Shown here piece by piece: positions 37,640-48,195 of a stretch of DNA of 64,000 bases (position 1 is its first letter; each line of letters starts with the position of its first letter). The stretch spans positions 22,742,025-22,806,024 of the forward strand of contig OU612070.1 of the NCBI GenBank assembly GCA_914767715.1. The letters are read 5' to 3'. The position numbers and the translations under genes are program-made. The notes below the pieces were generated by a model. The model was given only the letters and a program-made list of their open reading frames with translations. It did not search any database and was not told where the DNA came from. This DNA is from Membranipora membranacea (lineage: Eukaryota; Bryozoa; Gymnolaemata; Cheilostomatida; Membraniporidae).

Positions 37640-38162
37640 CTCTCTTAATCATTCTGAGGGAGGCAGAGCGTCCCTGCCTCCCCTAAAACTACGGGCCTGT
37701 GAAAGCCATGACAAAGTGAATGAGCCACTGTGCTCAGCAAATCTAACTGTCCTTCTACCTTCTGTGCCTTAATGGCGAGGTTGCAATATCTTCGCCAATT
37801 TGCTCTCTGTTCACAGGCAGGACGGAGCACACCTGGGGGCCAACCAAACCAAACTGCAATGGGAGTCAAACCCACGACCTTCAACATACAACATACAGTA
37901 AACTCATAGATTTATATCTTTAGCATTCTTTCATATATTTCTTATTTTCCCAACTGTTAATTCTTCTGCTAATCAGCTCCCTAACTGCAACACTATTATC
38001 CGATCTTATTATTCTTCAATACTTTTTTTACCTCATAACCAGTATGTAATGCCACATGTTATCTGTACACTTCTAAGAAAACCTCTATAAATAAATAAAT
38101 AAATGTGCATGCTAAAGGACGGTGCTCTAACCAACTGAGCCACCTCCACCTCTTAGCTGGTG
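37640..38162 (-). mobile_element. tRNA-derived SINE on the minus strand, interrupted by a LINE tail
   Basis: Read on the minus strand, GTGGCTCAGTTGGTTAGAGC (A box, ~38150-38125) and GTGGGTTTGACTCCCAT (B box, ~37878-37860) are tRNA-like but about 250 bp apart. About 215 bp at roughly 37890-38104 separates them and ends in AACCTCTATAAATAAATAAA. That tail resembles the 3' end of the LINE at 55079, so a LINE 3' fragment seems to have landed in the anticodon region of the SINE head. Confidence 0.65.
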
Positions 38163-38569
38163 TGGTTACAGTGTTTGCATGGTTTGGTTCTTATACAGTC
38201 ACATGTTTTACAGTAACAGCAGCGATACTTTGAATCATATTGTTTTGAAGTACCGGCTAGGCCTTGAGACACACGTTGTAAAAATACACCACTCCATGCA
38301 CCTTAGAGGTTCAAGACTTTGCAGGGGTAAAAAAGTACGATGAATATGATGAAAAATAGCAGTTTTTTGGATATAGCACCAGTTTCCCAGTTGGCCATAA
38401 AACGAAAACCTTCTGGAAACAGCACATTTTGAAATAAAATTGGAAGTTGCCTTCTCGGTCAAGAGCCAGCTCCGTCATGTCCCAAGTCTGAGGGCCAACT
38501 AGATAACCAGTGTTAGATAGTAGCATCGGTGTTATCATTGACTTGCAGCTCATATACAAAGTTTTTTGT

Positions 38570-38755
38570 TGATAAACTCAAAATCTGATCAAAATTGATC
38601 GAGTTATCAACAAAAATCCTGGATTGTGGACAGTAAATCAATGATAGCATCATTGCTTATTACACCTTCCAATGTCGTTACATCTCCCACAATTAAGTGC
38701 CTCACTTCAGCTGTATATAGTGTCCTGTCTAGGTTAATTATTAAGTCTTCGGTTT
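38570..38755 (-). repeat. Dispersed repeat, copy 2 of 3 (inverted)
   Basis: Reverse-complement match to 29362-29550: AAGACTTAATAATTAACCTA, then GACAGGACACTATATACAGC and GAAGTGAGGCACTTAATT. The copies diverge after about 130-190 bp. Confidence 0.75.
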
Positions 38756-39370
38756 AAAATCTTTCCACATAATAACACTTGCTAAAACTGGGTAAGTTAT
38801 TTTTTTCTCATAATAAAACAACAAAATAGCTATGACAACTTGGGTGCTGCCCTGTACCGCCAGTGCCGCCAAGACCAACCCAGTCCTCAAGGTCTTGCAC
38901 CACCAGACATAGAGCTCAGCCAACTTGTCACGTATGGGGCCCTATGTTATGTAGGGATTAGGAAGCGATGGCACTGATATGGCTGTTTTGTGATGCCAAA
39001 CTTCTGCTTTTTATGAGGGTTAGAGTTCATCAATACATCTAAAACTGAAAAATGCTAGCTATCCTTCAAGGCCATGGCCAGCCTCAAAACACACCTTTGG
39101 GACAAACTTGAACATTTAGCCTCTAAACAGTTCTAAATTGCTTGCAGAGGGGGATTGAGCTTGTCAAAGTTCAATGTTGGCAAGTTCAGGGTATCTCACC
39201 CCATAAGCCTTCCCTGTGGTGTAAATAAAATCAGAATTTTGCTCATGCAAAAACAATTATTACTATTATCATACATTTAATCTACTGTTAATCCTCTTCT
39301 CCTCTGTAAGCAGTTAATTCAAGGTCTGGCGCCTATTTCCTACGACTCACTTGTGTCTTTTTCAACCACT

Positions 39371-39720
39371 ATTTTAATTTGTTATTTTGTGCACTGCATC
39401 GTTGCAGGAATCGTTGCAGGTCTGAATCCAGATTGAATTGGTGATATTGATTTGATTTTAGTGAGAAATTGTTCTATATGATTGTGTAGATGCTTTTCAA
39501 GTATTTTTTGATAAAATAGGCAAGACTGATATTGGGCGGTAGTTCCCTCGATCGTTCTGAGGTCTTGATTTGTAAATAGCGGTGACTCTGGCTACTTTCC
39601 ACGCCGTTGGAAATGCACCTGCATCTATTAGTTTGTTAAAAATGCTAGATATTACATCACCAATGTAAGGAAAGGTTTTGAGTTGTGACAACCAGGATAT
39701 GTAAGCTGGTAAGATTATTG
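39371..39720 (-). mobile_element. LINE reverse-transcriptase fragment (N-terminal RT motifs)
   Basis: The minus frame encodes PTAWKVARVTAIYKS, NYRPISVLPILSK and, after a stop, SPIQSGFRP. These are the 'P..WK.A.V.PIYK ... NYRPISLLP.LSK ... Q.GFRP' blocks of non-LTR reverse transcriptases. The fragment is 5'- and 3'-truncated and broken by at least one stop. Confidence 0.85.
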
Positions 39721-40599
39721 ATGGAAGTGACAGTACAAGACCAAAATGGTATAATAAATTGGAAATTTTAGTTTCTGCATTATTGGGGTTGCATGTAATG
39801 AGGGGTCAGTAATGGCCCTATTACTATTGCAAAAATCAATTTCAAGTCTCAAAGACAGGAGGCCTAAAATCATAAAGTTTCACTAAAATGTCACTCCTCC
39901 AGTTAGTGCCATGCCTCCTCTATATGGTGAAAGCATAAACTAATCAAATACCTCAAAAACCAGTCACAGAGGGCTCAATTAAAAAGGGGCACTTTTTGCT
40001 CCAAAATAAACTTCCAGAGGTCACTGCGACTCAACGTCAAATATTTGAGAGGTTTCAACTGTGAAAATAACTATTAGACATGATCACCAATACAATATTA
40101 AAAAGTTTTAAAGAGCGATATATCACGTTAAACAATATGATAACTCAAAAAGTTTTTAGAATTTTTTGCACGCTTAAGTTGCCGATTTGATTTATCTGTT
40201 ATTCAGTGTTATGAAATCCTAAACCCGTATGTTGTTATTTTCTGACCTTCCTTGTCAAGCGTTCACATAGTTGGCCGTGACATGGCTAGTTTGACCAGGC
40301 ACCATTCACCATGTTACCAGATTCCTCAATGTATAGATAGACATTCTTTTATTGTCAGTCGACAATAAGCTTTTAGAGTTTTTTTTGCACGCTTAGGTAG
40401 ATGATTAGTTTGATTAATCTGTTATCTAGAAAATGTTACAAAATCTTACAACTGTATGTTGTTATTTTCCAACCCTCACCCAGCAGTATGGCCTACTCTA
40501 CATCTTAGGGTGACCTGACCAGGAACTGTTTTCTGGATGGAGGGGTTTTGCTCCATTAGTTAAGTAGGTTGCTTGACTTCGTTTTTGTTGTGGATTTTA

Positions 40600-41775
40600 C
40601 CAACAAAATCTCCCACTCTGTTCAATATAAGAGATGAGAGACATGTGGTCAGCTTGGTCTAGATCAATGCTGTCTCTTAGACATCTGTAATTTTGGCATT
40701 TGTTTAAAAAGTGGAAGACAGTTTCATCCTCCATGAGGTATGAGCAAGTTGGTGTTTATGTCTGCCTCACCTTGTATAGCAAGGCTTGAAGTTTTGTTTG
40801 ACCTGTCATGCAGCTGCATAGCTGTCCAGTGATTTCTCGTGGAAGGTTCATTGGGATAGGTTTCATTATTAAGTGTGTTACTACCAACTGGCCTAGCAGT
40901 CCTTCGCTATTGTGACCCTGTCTCATGTGAGATATCCATGCGCGGGTGTCTTCTTCTTTCATCAGTTTCTTTATTTTAGACTTCTTGAAGTCTGCCGCTT
41001 GTAGTGGAGATTCTGTGAAGTGTCTCCCCATTACTTTAATTATATGGCATCTTATTTTCTTTTGTAGTGCGCTTTTATCCTGGCATAAAATATTGTTTAT
41101 TGTTTCCCCTTCTATGGCTAGTCTGCATAGATTTAATATGGCATTTGTATACCTGATGTGTATGGTAGGTGTGTTGGCTAGTTTGTGTAGAGTTTCTGTT
41201 GTTGGGTTAAATGGAGCGCCGAGAAGGTCTTTTAGACATGTATGTAGTGACATCTCCTCATTGATGTCCCATATATAGGCATTGTATAATACCTTTGGAA
41301 GAATAGTCGTGTTTAAAATAGTACGGGTGACCTGAAGACGTAGCCCGTGTCGTATATATGGTAACAGCATGTTCCACTTCCTGTTGAGTGTAGATTCGGC
41401 TAACTCTTTTTGGCGCTTGAATTTTAGACTTTTGTCCACCATGAGTCCTAGGACTTTGGTTTCTGATGTTATATTTTATTTTCGTTGCTGATCTTCATCT
41501 GAGTTGGTTGACCTTTGAAGTAGATCAAATCCGTTTTGGCGCAGTTTGCTTTAAGTCTCCATTTTGATAGCCATTCGCTGATGCTCTCGCATGCAGACCT
41601 CAAATTATCCTCCAAATGTGTCTCGTTTGGCTTCCAGCATATTATCGAGCAGTCATCAGCATACTGCAATCTGAGCCCATCCTCTTCCGAGAGCATATCC
41701 CTGATATATATTATCAATAGGAGTGGGGACAGAATACTCCCTTGTGGTATTCCGATGTGACAGGGTTTGGCATTT
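40600..41775 (-). mobile_element. LINE fragment: RT palm to C-terminal zinc knuckle
   Basis: The minus strand encodes GIPQGSILSPLL, then LQYADDCSIICW (the YADD catalytic box), then NCAKTDLIYFKG. After a frameshift near 41455 a long thumb/C-terminal region runs to a stop at 40756. Beyond this in-frame stop, CSYLMEDETVFHFLNKC continues. It resembles the CxxC-like 'E.T..H.L..C..Y...R' end of Jockey/I-type elements. It has one frameshift and one nonsense change, so it is dead. It lies upstream of, and is not continuous with, the RT piece at 39.4-39.7 kb. Confidence 0.85.
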
Positions 41776-42489
41776 GATTAGTAGTTGTTGATATTCATCC
41801 TTATCTTTCTGGAATGATAGTAGAAGGGAGCTGCAGTATAAAGTGTCAATTTACGGTTTAAGGCTAGGAGAAATCTTGCTGTAAACATCTCAAAACTTAA
41901 AACTGAAATTTTTGAGCTCTGTAGCATACTCAAGCTATTCGTTATTGTGTTCTATATTGCAAAAGTACCCCTGTAATAACAGTGAAATAGTCAAACTCAT
42001 CGCAAGCTAACATTTACCCCCCCTCTTACAATATAAAACAGTGATTGATTGCTAACAGTGAGTCATCCACTATCTGGATAGTAAAATTGGATTCCAGCCT
42101 ATATAGTCCGGTGATTATGCAAAATGTGGCTAGATATGCAACATCATTTACGGTTTTGGGTAGATAGGGTTTTGCAGTTGTTTCTGGTATACCTTGTCAT
42201 GCTGATCACAGTGGTAATATTGTACCTTAATCTAAGTTGCACAATAGGCGGCTAATTGCCATAAACGCTGCCAGCAAAAGGGAAAGTGGTAAAAAAATGA
42301 TGATATGGTTTCAAAACATCCAAAATCCGAAAGAGCATGTCATACTTAGTGGATCTACAAGATTGCATGGTTGCATAACCATCATTAAAGCAAAACTAGT
42401 TCTTCAATTTTGCTAATATAGGCTTTAGGCAAGACAACACACTAACATTCAGTAACCATGCTGACTATATTATAACCAAATGCTTCCAA

Positions 42490-43060
42490 CGATTATACTT
42501 GATGAGATTGCTGAAACGCATAGGCATGGATAGCGATGGCCTGGAAAGTTGTAGCTAATATTAAGTCTGTAATCGTCTACGCCTGCCCTGTATGGTACAA
42601 TCTGCTATCAGACAATGACAAAACAGGACTGAAGAGGAACCAGCGCTATGCTATTCGGATTATGCTGCCGTTTTCTGACAACTATGAACAGAGGCTAGAC
42701 AATCTAGCACTGCCGACCATCACAACTTTCCTGCACACCTCTTGCAGTGAACCCTTCGCCTAAATAGCTGACAACAATCATCACCCCCTGAACTCTCATA
42801 TTAAAATATATACAAACAGAAAATCTGCTCGCAGAGCAACAAAAGATAAGTACAGGCCATCCAAGTGTTAACAACCAAGAGACAAATGCCTTTTTTGAAT
42901 TTTATATTCAATTTTTCAATTAATGCAGCTCAGACACCTTTTTATTTTATTTTCCATTGTATGCCAAACATTCAATACTATCAACCTATTACAGGTTGGA
43001 TATTAGAATTAGGCAATAAACAAACTTCAACTTCAAACATTCCACACATTATGTAGACAT
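42490..43060 (+). mobile_element. CR1/Rex1-like LINE C-terminal fragment
   Basis: The plus frame 42536-42763 encodes YACPVWYNLLSDNDKTGL, NQRYAIRIM and NLALPTITTFL. This is the conserved 'EYACPVW...L......L...Q.RA.RII ... L.LPTL..R' end of CR1-type ORF2. The tail runs through degenerate coding to about 43060. It is 5'-truncated. Confidence 0.8.
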
Positions 43061-43094
43061 ATAACTTTACTTATTGTCTAAGCAATACTTGTTG

Positions 43095-43427
43095 CCACAC
43101 TTTTAAACTATCCTATATCTTAATGTTGATATATGAATAATAAAAATGAATTTTTGATCCAACAAGCCAAGGCTGTAAAACTTATGATTGAAATATGTCG
43201 ATACTGAAATATAAATGGCTTTCAGTGTGATCAATATCCAAGTTTTACGATCGAGGCCAGCGACCATAATATGAAAAATCCTACTTCAAATGGATGAGGA
43301 ATGCTAATAAAGACAATTTTAAATGACAGATATAAGGCGTCTGGAGACTACAACAAATCAAACAATATTTTAATGCAAGTCATGCAAGAGAGAGTTGACA
43401 TGCTTATATTAAGTGCTTCTGGACAGG
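43095..43427 (+). repeat. Left arm of a ~330-bp inverted repeat pair
   Basis: It runs from CCACACTTTTAAACTATCCT to ATTAAGTGCTTCTGGACAGG and is the diverged reverse complement of 46010-46331. The arms are ~2.6 kb apart. Confidence 0.85.
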
Positions 43428-45654
43428 GACAGGGAACGGAAATTGAACTCACTGTGCATATTATACTTTGAGAGAGGAACGGAATTGGTACTATCCTATA
43501 CTAAAGTATATGCTGTGTACTATTAGTATGTATAGCTGTTCTATAACCGTCCTACTTTCAAATTTGGTTCTAACTATGGTTCTAGTAATGGTTTTAAATC
43601 TTGCACTCAGGACACTTCTAAATGTCACTTTATTGTTGTGTAATTTATTTGTAGTTCTAATTTGGAGTTACCTCCTCTTTCATACACTGAAGAAAGACAA
43701 GATCGCTCAAATCTATTAAAAGGTGGTTCCAATTGGTAATACTAGCACTCTGGTGAGTACGAGGTATTTAACTTATTAAATTATAGTGATGAACAGCTGG
43801 TTCCCACTACTCCACAAAGTAGTTTACTAAGGGGTTGTTATTGAGCCTGACCTTTTCTTAGCTTCACTAGAAGTTGCCTTCAAGCTGTTTAAGAAAGGTT
43901 CCTGCCGATATCCTCCTAAGACCCCTGTCTCGTTCTAACAGTAAAACTCTTGATGAGTTTTGAGACAATGCTCTTGCACCACAAAGTCAATATTACCTTT
44001 AGATGTTAGTAGGACACAATCACTATTTATGAATGTGTTCAGGCAGAACCGCATTGTATTGTTGAAAAACGGGACTGGAGTAAATATCATGTACTGTAAT
44101 GTACAAGCTGGCCCATTTAATGCAACATATTGTTTTTAGAACAAGGGAGGCAGTTTTAGGCGAATCCTTGTAATGATCATTAAGTGGCCTCTTACGATTG
44201 TTATTTGTCGATATTTGCTCTGCTTGACCCATGGTAGATCTTTGTGCAGCGGCCACCCTGTGTGTGGCTGAATTAGTATGTAACTCACGACAATGGTTCC
44301 AGCAGCATTTTTATTCAGTGCTAGGCCAATTTAATAATTGAAGCCTCAAAACGGGGCAGCTCAGCCTTTTTGAACATATCATTTACTTTTGTTACTATAT
44401 CAAGCAAGCTTCGCAGATCGTTATCATTCCTTGCCTGCTTCCCTCTACCTGACTACCATATTCCTAGCTTTAAGATCTCAGCTATGTTTCTAGTATCAAC
44501 ACTCCGAATTAAAATGATTGTCACCTTTACTGATACGTAATCTATATTTAGGTCCTATCCTAAAGGCCCACTGCAGTTTGCGCAATTCTAATGGTTGAGT
44601 TCCCAAATGTCCCAATTCACTGTCTCTGGGCTTCGACGAATGATAAAAACAATGACAAACATGATAAACACAAAATAAGATCAAACGAAAATATTGCCTT
44701 AATAAAACTGTTATTTAACTTAACATGATAATCACATATAGTGTACAATTTAATTATCTTTATTAATGTTGTTGTTTTTGTCTTTCATACTAGTGGCAAT
44801 TTCTTAAAGAGATGATCTTCAAGCCAATATATATATTACAAAACATCTATGGAATGTGATGTTAATTCTCAACTGCTTTGTGAAAAGTCAGGTGTACAGA
44901 TATTAGACATAAGCATCAACCTGGTGGGGTAAGTCGGAGATACAGGGGCATTCAGGAGTTAGCCAAAAACGTCTTTATTATATTATATCATTATACACAA
45001 AAAAAAAATTATATTGCCAATCACACAATGATCCTCAGACCAATATAGTTGAAATGAAATTATAGAAAAAATATTTTAATTGAAAGGTTAGTAGTCCATC
45101 CTGGCATTGAAAAGAGATGTGGTAGGAATGTTTTGCAGTGAATATAATGTGATGTGTTTTTGTGTTCAAAACCAACACCCTGGTCAAAAAATCCCTGGTC
45201 CTAAACTCCCTGGTCCCAAACTCCCTGGTCCTAAACTCCTTGGTCCCAAACTTCCAGAAGAAAATATGTGCAAATAAATAGTTGTCTGTTCAGTTCTTTT
45301 GGTAGGTTAACTCCACAAGAGCAAGCTTCAATAAATACATCACCAGCTTTATGATGTCTGGGGCATGTAAGATGTTTTAGTTTGAGTTGTATTATTCAAA
45401 TCAAGATTATGCCGCCTTTATATGATTGCGCTGCTACACAAGAAACATGAATAATTAACAAAAACAGAATGGCTAGAAACAAAGAGGAAGATGATTAAAA
45501 TGATAATGATGCAGCATTAAACATCACTATATAAATGTGACCAAAGTTTCAGTCGAGTTAAATGCACTGATTCAAATCTCAGCCCCCTTCCTCCTCCTCC
45601 TCCTCTTATTCAGAAAATATCGCTGTGACGGTCATAATGAATGTTTGGGCAACA
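43428..45654. other. Between inverted arms; no gene supported
   Basis: Minus frame 44256-44023 (77 codons) starts with MAAAQRSTMGQAEQ but shows no domain or partner exon. A short tandem run at ~45181-45253 repeats CTCCCTGGTCC(T/C)AAA four to five times. Otherwise the stretch is AT-rich noncoding DNA. Confidence 0.4.
45181..45253. repeat. Short tandem repeat, unit ~16-17 bp
   Basis: Successive copies of TCCCTGGTCCTAAAC / TCCCTGGTCCCAAAC, four clear plus flanking partials. Confidence 0.8.
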
Positions 45655-46009
45655 TCACATGTTGTATATAAGCAGCAGCTGATTTGTTGATTAAATAGAT
45701 TTTGGGAATCCATTCCTTTCATTGAATTGTTGAAACCCTAAACAGCTTGAGACAGCAGTAGCAGACACTAAACAGTGTTGTCTACTAGTACTGGTTTCTG
45801 TTCTGTCTTCGATTCAGGATGTTTTAGCTTTTGAGAATATAAATAAATTGGTAAATATTAAATCTACTTACAATGAAGAATGATCTGCTTTTGATTGATT
45901 GTTTGTGCTGAGTCAATCAAGGAGTTAAACTTTAACTCCTTGGTCTAATGCTATTAAATATTAACAATAGATGAATAATACTGTAAGTAATCGACCGCTA
46001 CTTATAGTA

Positions 46010-46331
46010 CCTGTCTAGAAGCACTAAATATAAGCATGTCAACTCTCTCTTGCATGACTTGCATGAAAATATTTTCTGATTTGGTGTTGTCTCCAGAGGC
46101 CTTATATCTGTCATTTAAACTTGTCTTTATTAGCAGGATTAGTAGGATTTTTCATATGATGGTCGCTGGCCTCGATCGTAAACCTTGGATATTGATCACA
46201 CTGAAAGCCATTTATATTTCAGTATTGTCATATTTCATTCATAAGTTTTACAGCCTTGGCTTGTTGGATCAAAAATTCATTTTTATTATTTATATATCAA
46301 CATTAAGATATAGGATAGTTTAAAAGTGTGG
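46010..46331 (-). repeat. Right arm of the ~330-bp inverted repeat pair
   Basis: It is the reverse complement of 43095-43427. It lies inside the left copy of the duplicated segment, whose right copy holds a more diverged and interrupted version near 52.26-52.9 kb. Confidence 0.85.
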
Positions 46332-46604
46332 AGGCCTAGGAATAAAAATGTGATTACATAAGACTGTAATATTGTTGGCTTTTGTGGTGTGTGAAGGATC
46401 AGCGGTACTGCAGGCGGCTCGTCATCTGCAGTAAATGTAACAGATTATTTCCCTGACTTCTCCCTTGCAGTTTCATTTTCCCCATTAGGTTTTCATCCGT
46501 TGATAAAATTTCAAAATTTGCTCAGATAACTCCTGTGTATGAGGTTAGTAACAGTGCATTGAGTATATAACCATTATTTCAATGTTTTGCAGTGCTTTTG
46601 TACG

Positions 46605-46745
46605 ATTCCCTGAGGTGTGAGGAAGGGCATCCGACCTCAAATTCTCCTGTGCCATATAAGTTATTCAGTTGGTAGACCCATTCTGATTACGGAAACCAAA
46701 AAAACCAAAAGAAATATCAAGGTTAATCACGGGGTGTCGTGACTT
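46605..46745 (+). mobile_element. SINE 3' body, headless
   Basis: GTGTGAGGAAGGGCATCCGA, GTAGACCCATTCTGATTACG and AAACCAAAAAAACC match the body of the SINE at 47124-47351. There is no A/B-box head. The GGAAGGGCATCCG motif is common in RTE-type 3' ends. Confidence 0.7.
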
Positions 46746-47123
46746 AAAACGAACAAGAGTAGAGTTTGACGATGATGAAATTTATCGACTTGACATTCTG
46801 ACAATTTGCTCTCTGGCCAGCATACATATAGTTGTAATATGTTTCTGCCCATTCAAAATAGCCATATGTTATAATATGACAGTATTATCATTGGCTCTGC
46901 ATTGTGCATCCTTACAACCGTTGCCTTTCACTTGTGTCACAAACTGTGAAGAATGCTTGTATTCTCGATCAGTGTTGATATCACATAATTTGGCGCACAT
47001 ATGGATGCTCATGGGCTAATAATACACAACATATTGATAGGTAATCTATTGGCTTGAAACATGTGGACTTATAATTGTTGTCACAACAGGCATACATTCA
47101 TCATATATTTGCAGCTGAAGGAC

Positions 47124-47351
47124 GCGGCCGTGGCGCAATGGGTAAGGCATGGGTCTTTCAATTGAGAGGTCCCATGTTCAACGGCGGGTTACAGTGGTGT
47201 CAGGAAGAGCATCCGACTTCAAATGCCCCTGTGCCCCATCAGGATCCAGTCCGTAGACCCGTACTGATACCGGAACCAAAAAAACCAAGCAACATCACAG
47301 TTTCTCACACGGTATCACAGGGTATCAAGACTATAAATGGACGTGAATTTT
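47124..47351 (+). mobile_element. tRNA-derived SINE with 18-bp target-site duplication
   Basis: The head GGCGCAATGGGTAAGGC is A-box-like. A weak B box (GTCCCATGTTCAACGGC), the GGAAGAGCATCCGAC body and a CCAAAAAAACC stretch follow. The exact 18-bp repeat TATTTGCAGCTGAAGGAC lies at 47106-47123 and 47352-47369. The paralogous position at 53515-53531 has the target only once, an empty site. Confidence 0.9.
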
Positions 47352-47821
47352 TATTTGCAGCTGAAGGACATCAAATCACCAATGAGGATGTATGTATCCT
47401 CACTCGGTAACCACATACGTATACTGTAACTGTTCTTCAATGAAATCCTGCTAGCTGTTTAGGATGAAAAAGGATGAGAAACTAACATTGTTGATTTCTG
47501 CTTTCCCTTGTGAGACATCGAACCCTTATTTTGTACTCTTAATCTTGACCTCTTTATAGGCCAGAAGCAGCTATAGCCTAAGTTGTTATGGCACGGACAA
47601 TATTTGATGGCAGGATTCTGATCACTTTTTATACTACATCAATATATGTTCTGTAAAATTCACCGGGTGTACCCAGTTGTAGTGGTCATATTTTGAAAAT
47701 AAATGGCAATTCGTTTTCAATTTAAATGAAGAGAACATAAATCCTCAAGCTGACCTACTTGTATAGAGGACCAATCATCAGTTTGATAATAAAGAAATCT
47801 ATTTATAAAATACTCAATCAC

Positions 47822-48180
47822 ATCAACTTGAATTTGGCATTGACATAGCAAATATTAATAATGCATCTTTGTACGGTTCTATTGACTTACGCCCAGCCTT
47901 AGATAAATTTAACTCTCATGCTTTAGCAGATGACATAATACAAGGAAGCATGAACATGTCTAACAAAATGACGGTATCACTTTGACTAACATTATTGAGT
48001 GTATTATTCACTATGAGAAAGTAGATGAAGCAGCCGAGAGTGTTGTTTTGTCAGCCTCAAAGCTTGCTGAACTCAAATATGTGGCTAAAGAGTGGGTGAA
48101 AACTGGGAAAGAGCCGGAATGCTTCATTGCCAAAAATCTATTGACAATGACAATGGATGAATGTAGTGTAAATACCATCG
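47822..48180 (+). pseudogene. Coding-like 5' stretch of the element's gene, frame-broken
   Basis: One frame gives DIANINNASLYGSIDLRPAL and ALADDIIQGSMNMSNKM, then a stop near 47985. The next frame continues with YEKVDEAAESVVLSASKLAE and EWVKTGKEPECFIAKNLL. Composition looks coding, but no splice join links it in phase to the exon at 48196. It may be a decayed 5' part or contain an exon border I missed. Confidence 0.4.
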
Positions 48181-48195
48181 TCTTTGTATGTTCAG

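Larger units (their letters stand above)
45655..47440 (+). repeat. Left copy of a ~1.8-kb duplicated segment
   Basis: Matching blocks in the same order as 51771-53600 include AGCTGATTTGTTGAT, TACAATGAAGAATGATCTGC, TACTGTAAGTAA, CTGTAATATTGTTGGCTT, CCAGCATACATATAGTTGT, TTGTGCATCC and ATTTGCAGCTGAAGGA. This copy carries two SINEs that the right copy lacks, and a small 12-bp-armed palindrome (CAAGGAGTTAAA/TTTAACTCCTTG) at ~45919-45942. Confidence 0.75.
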
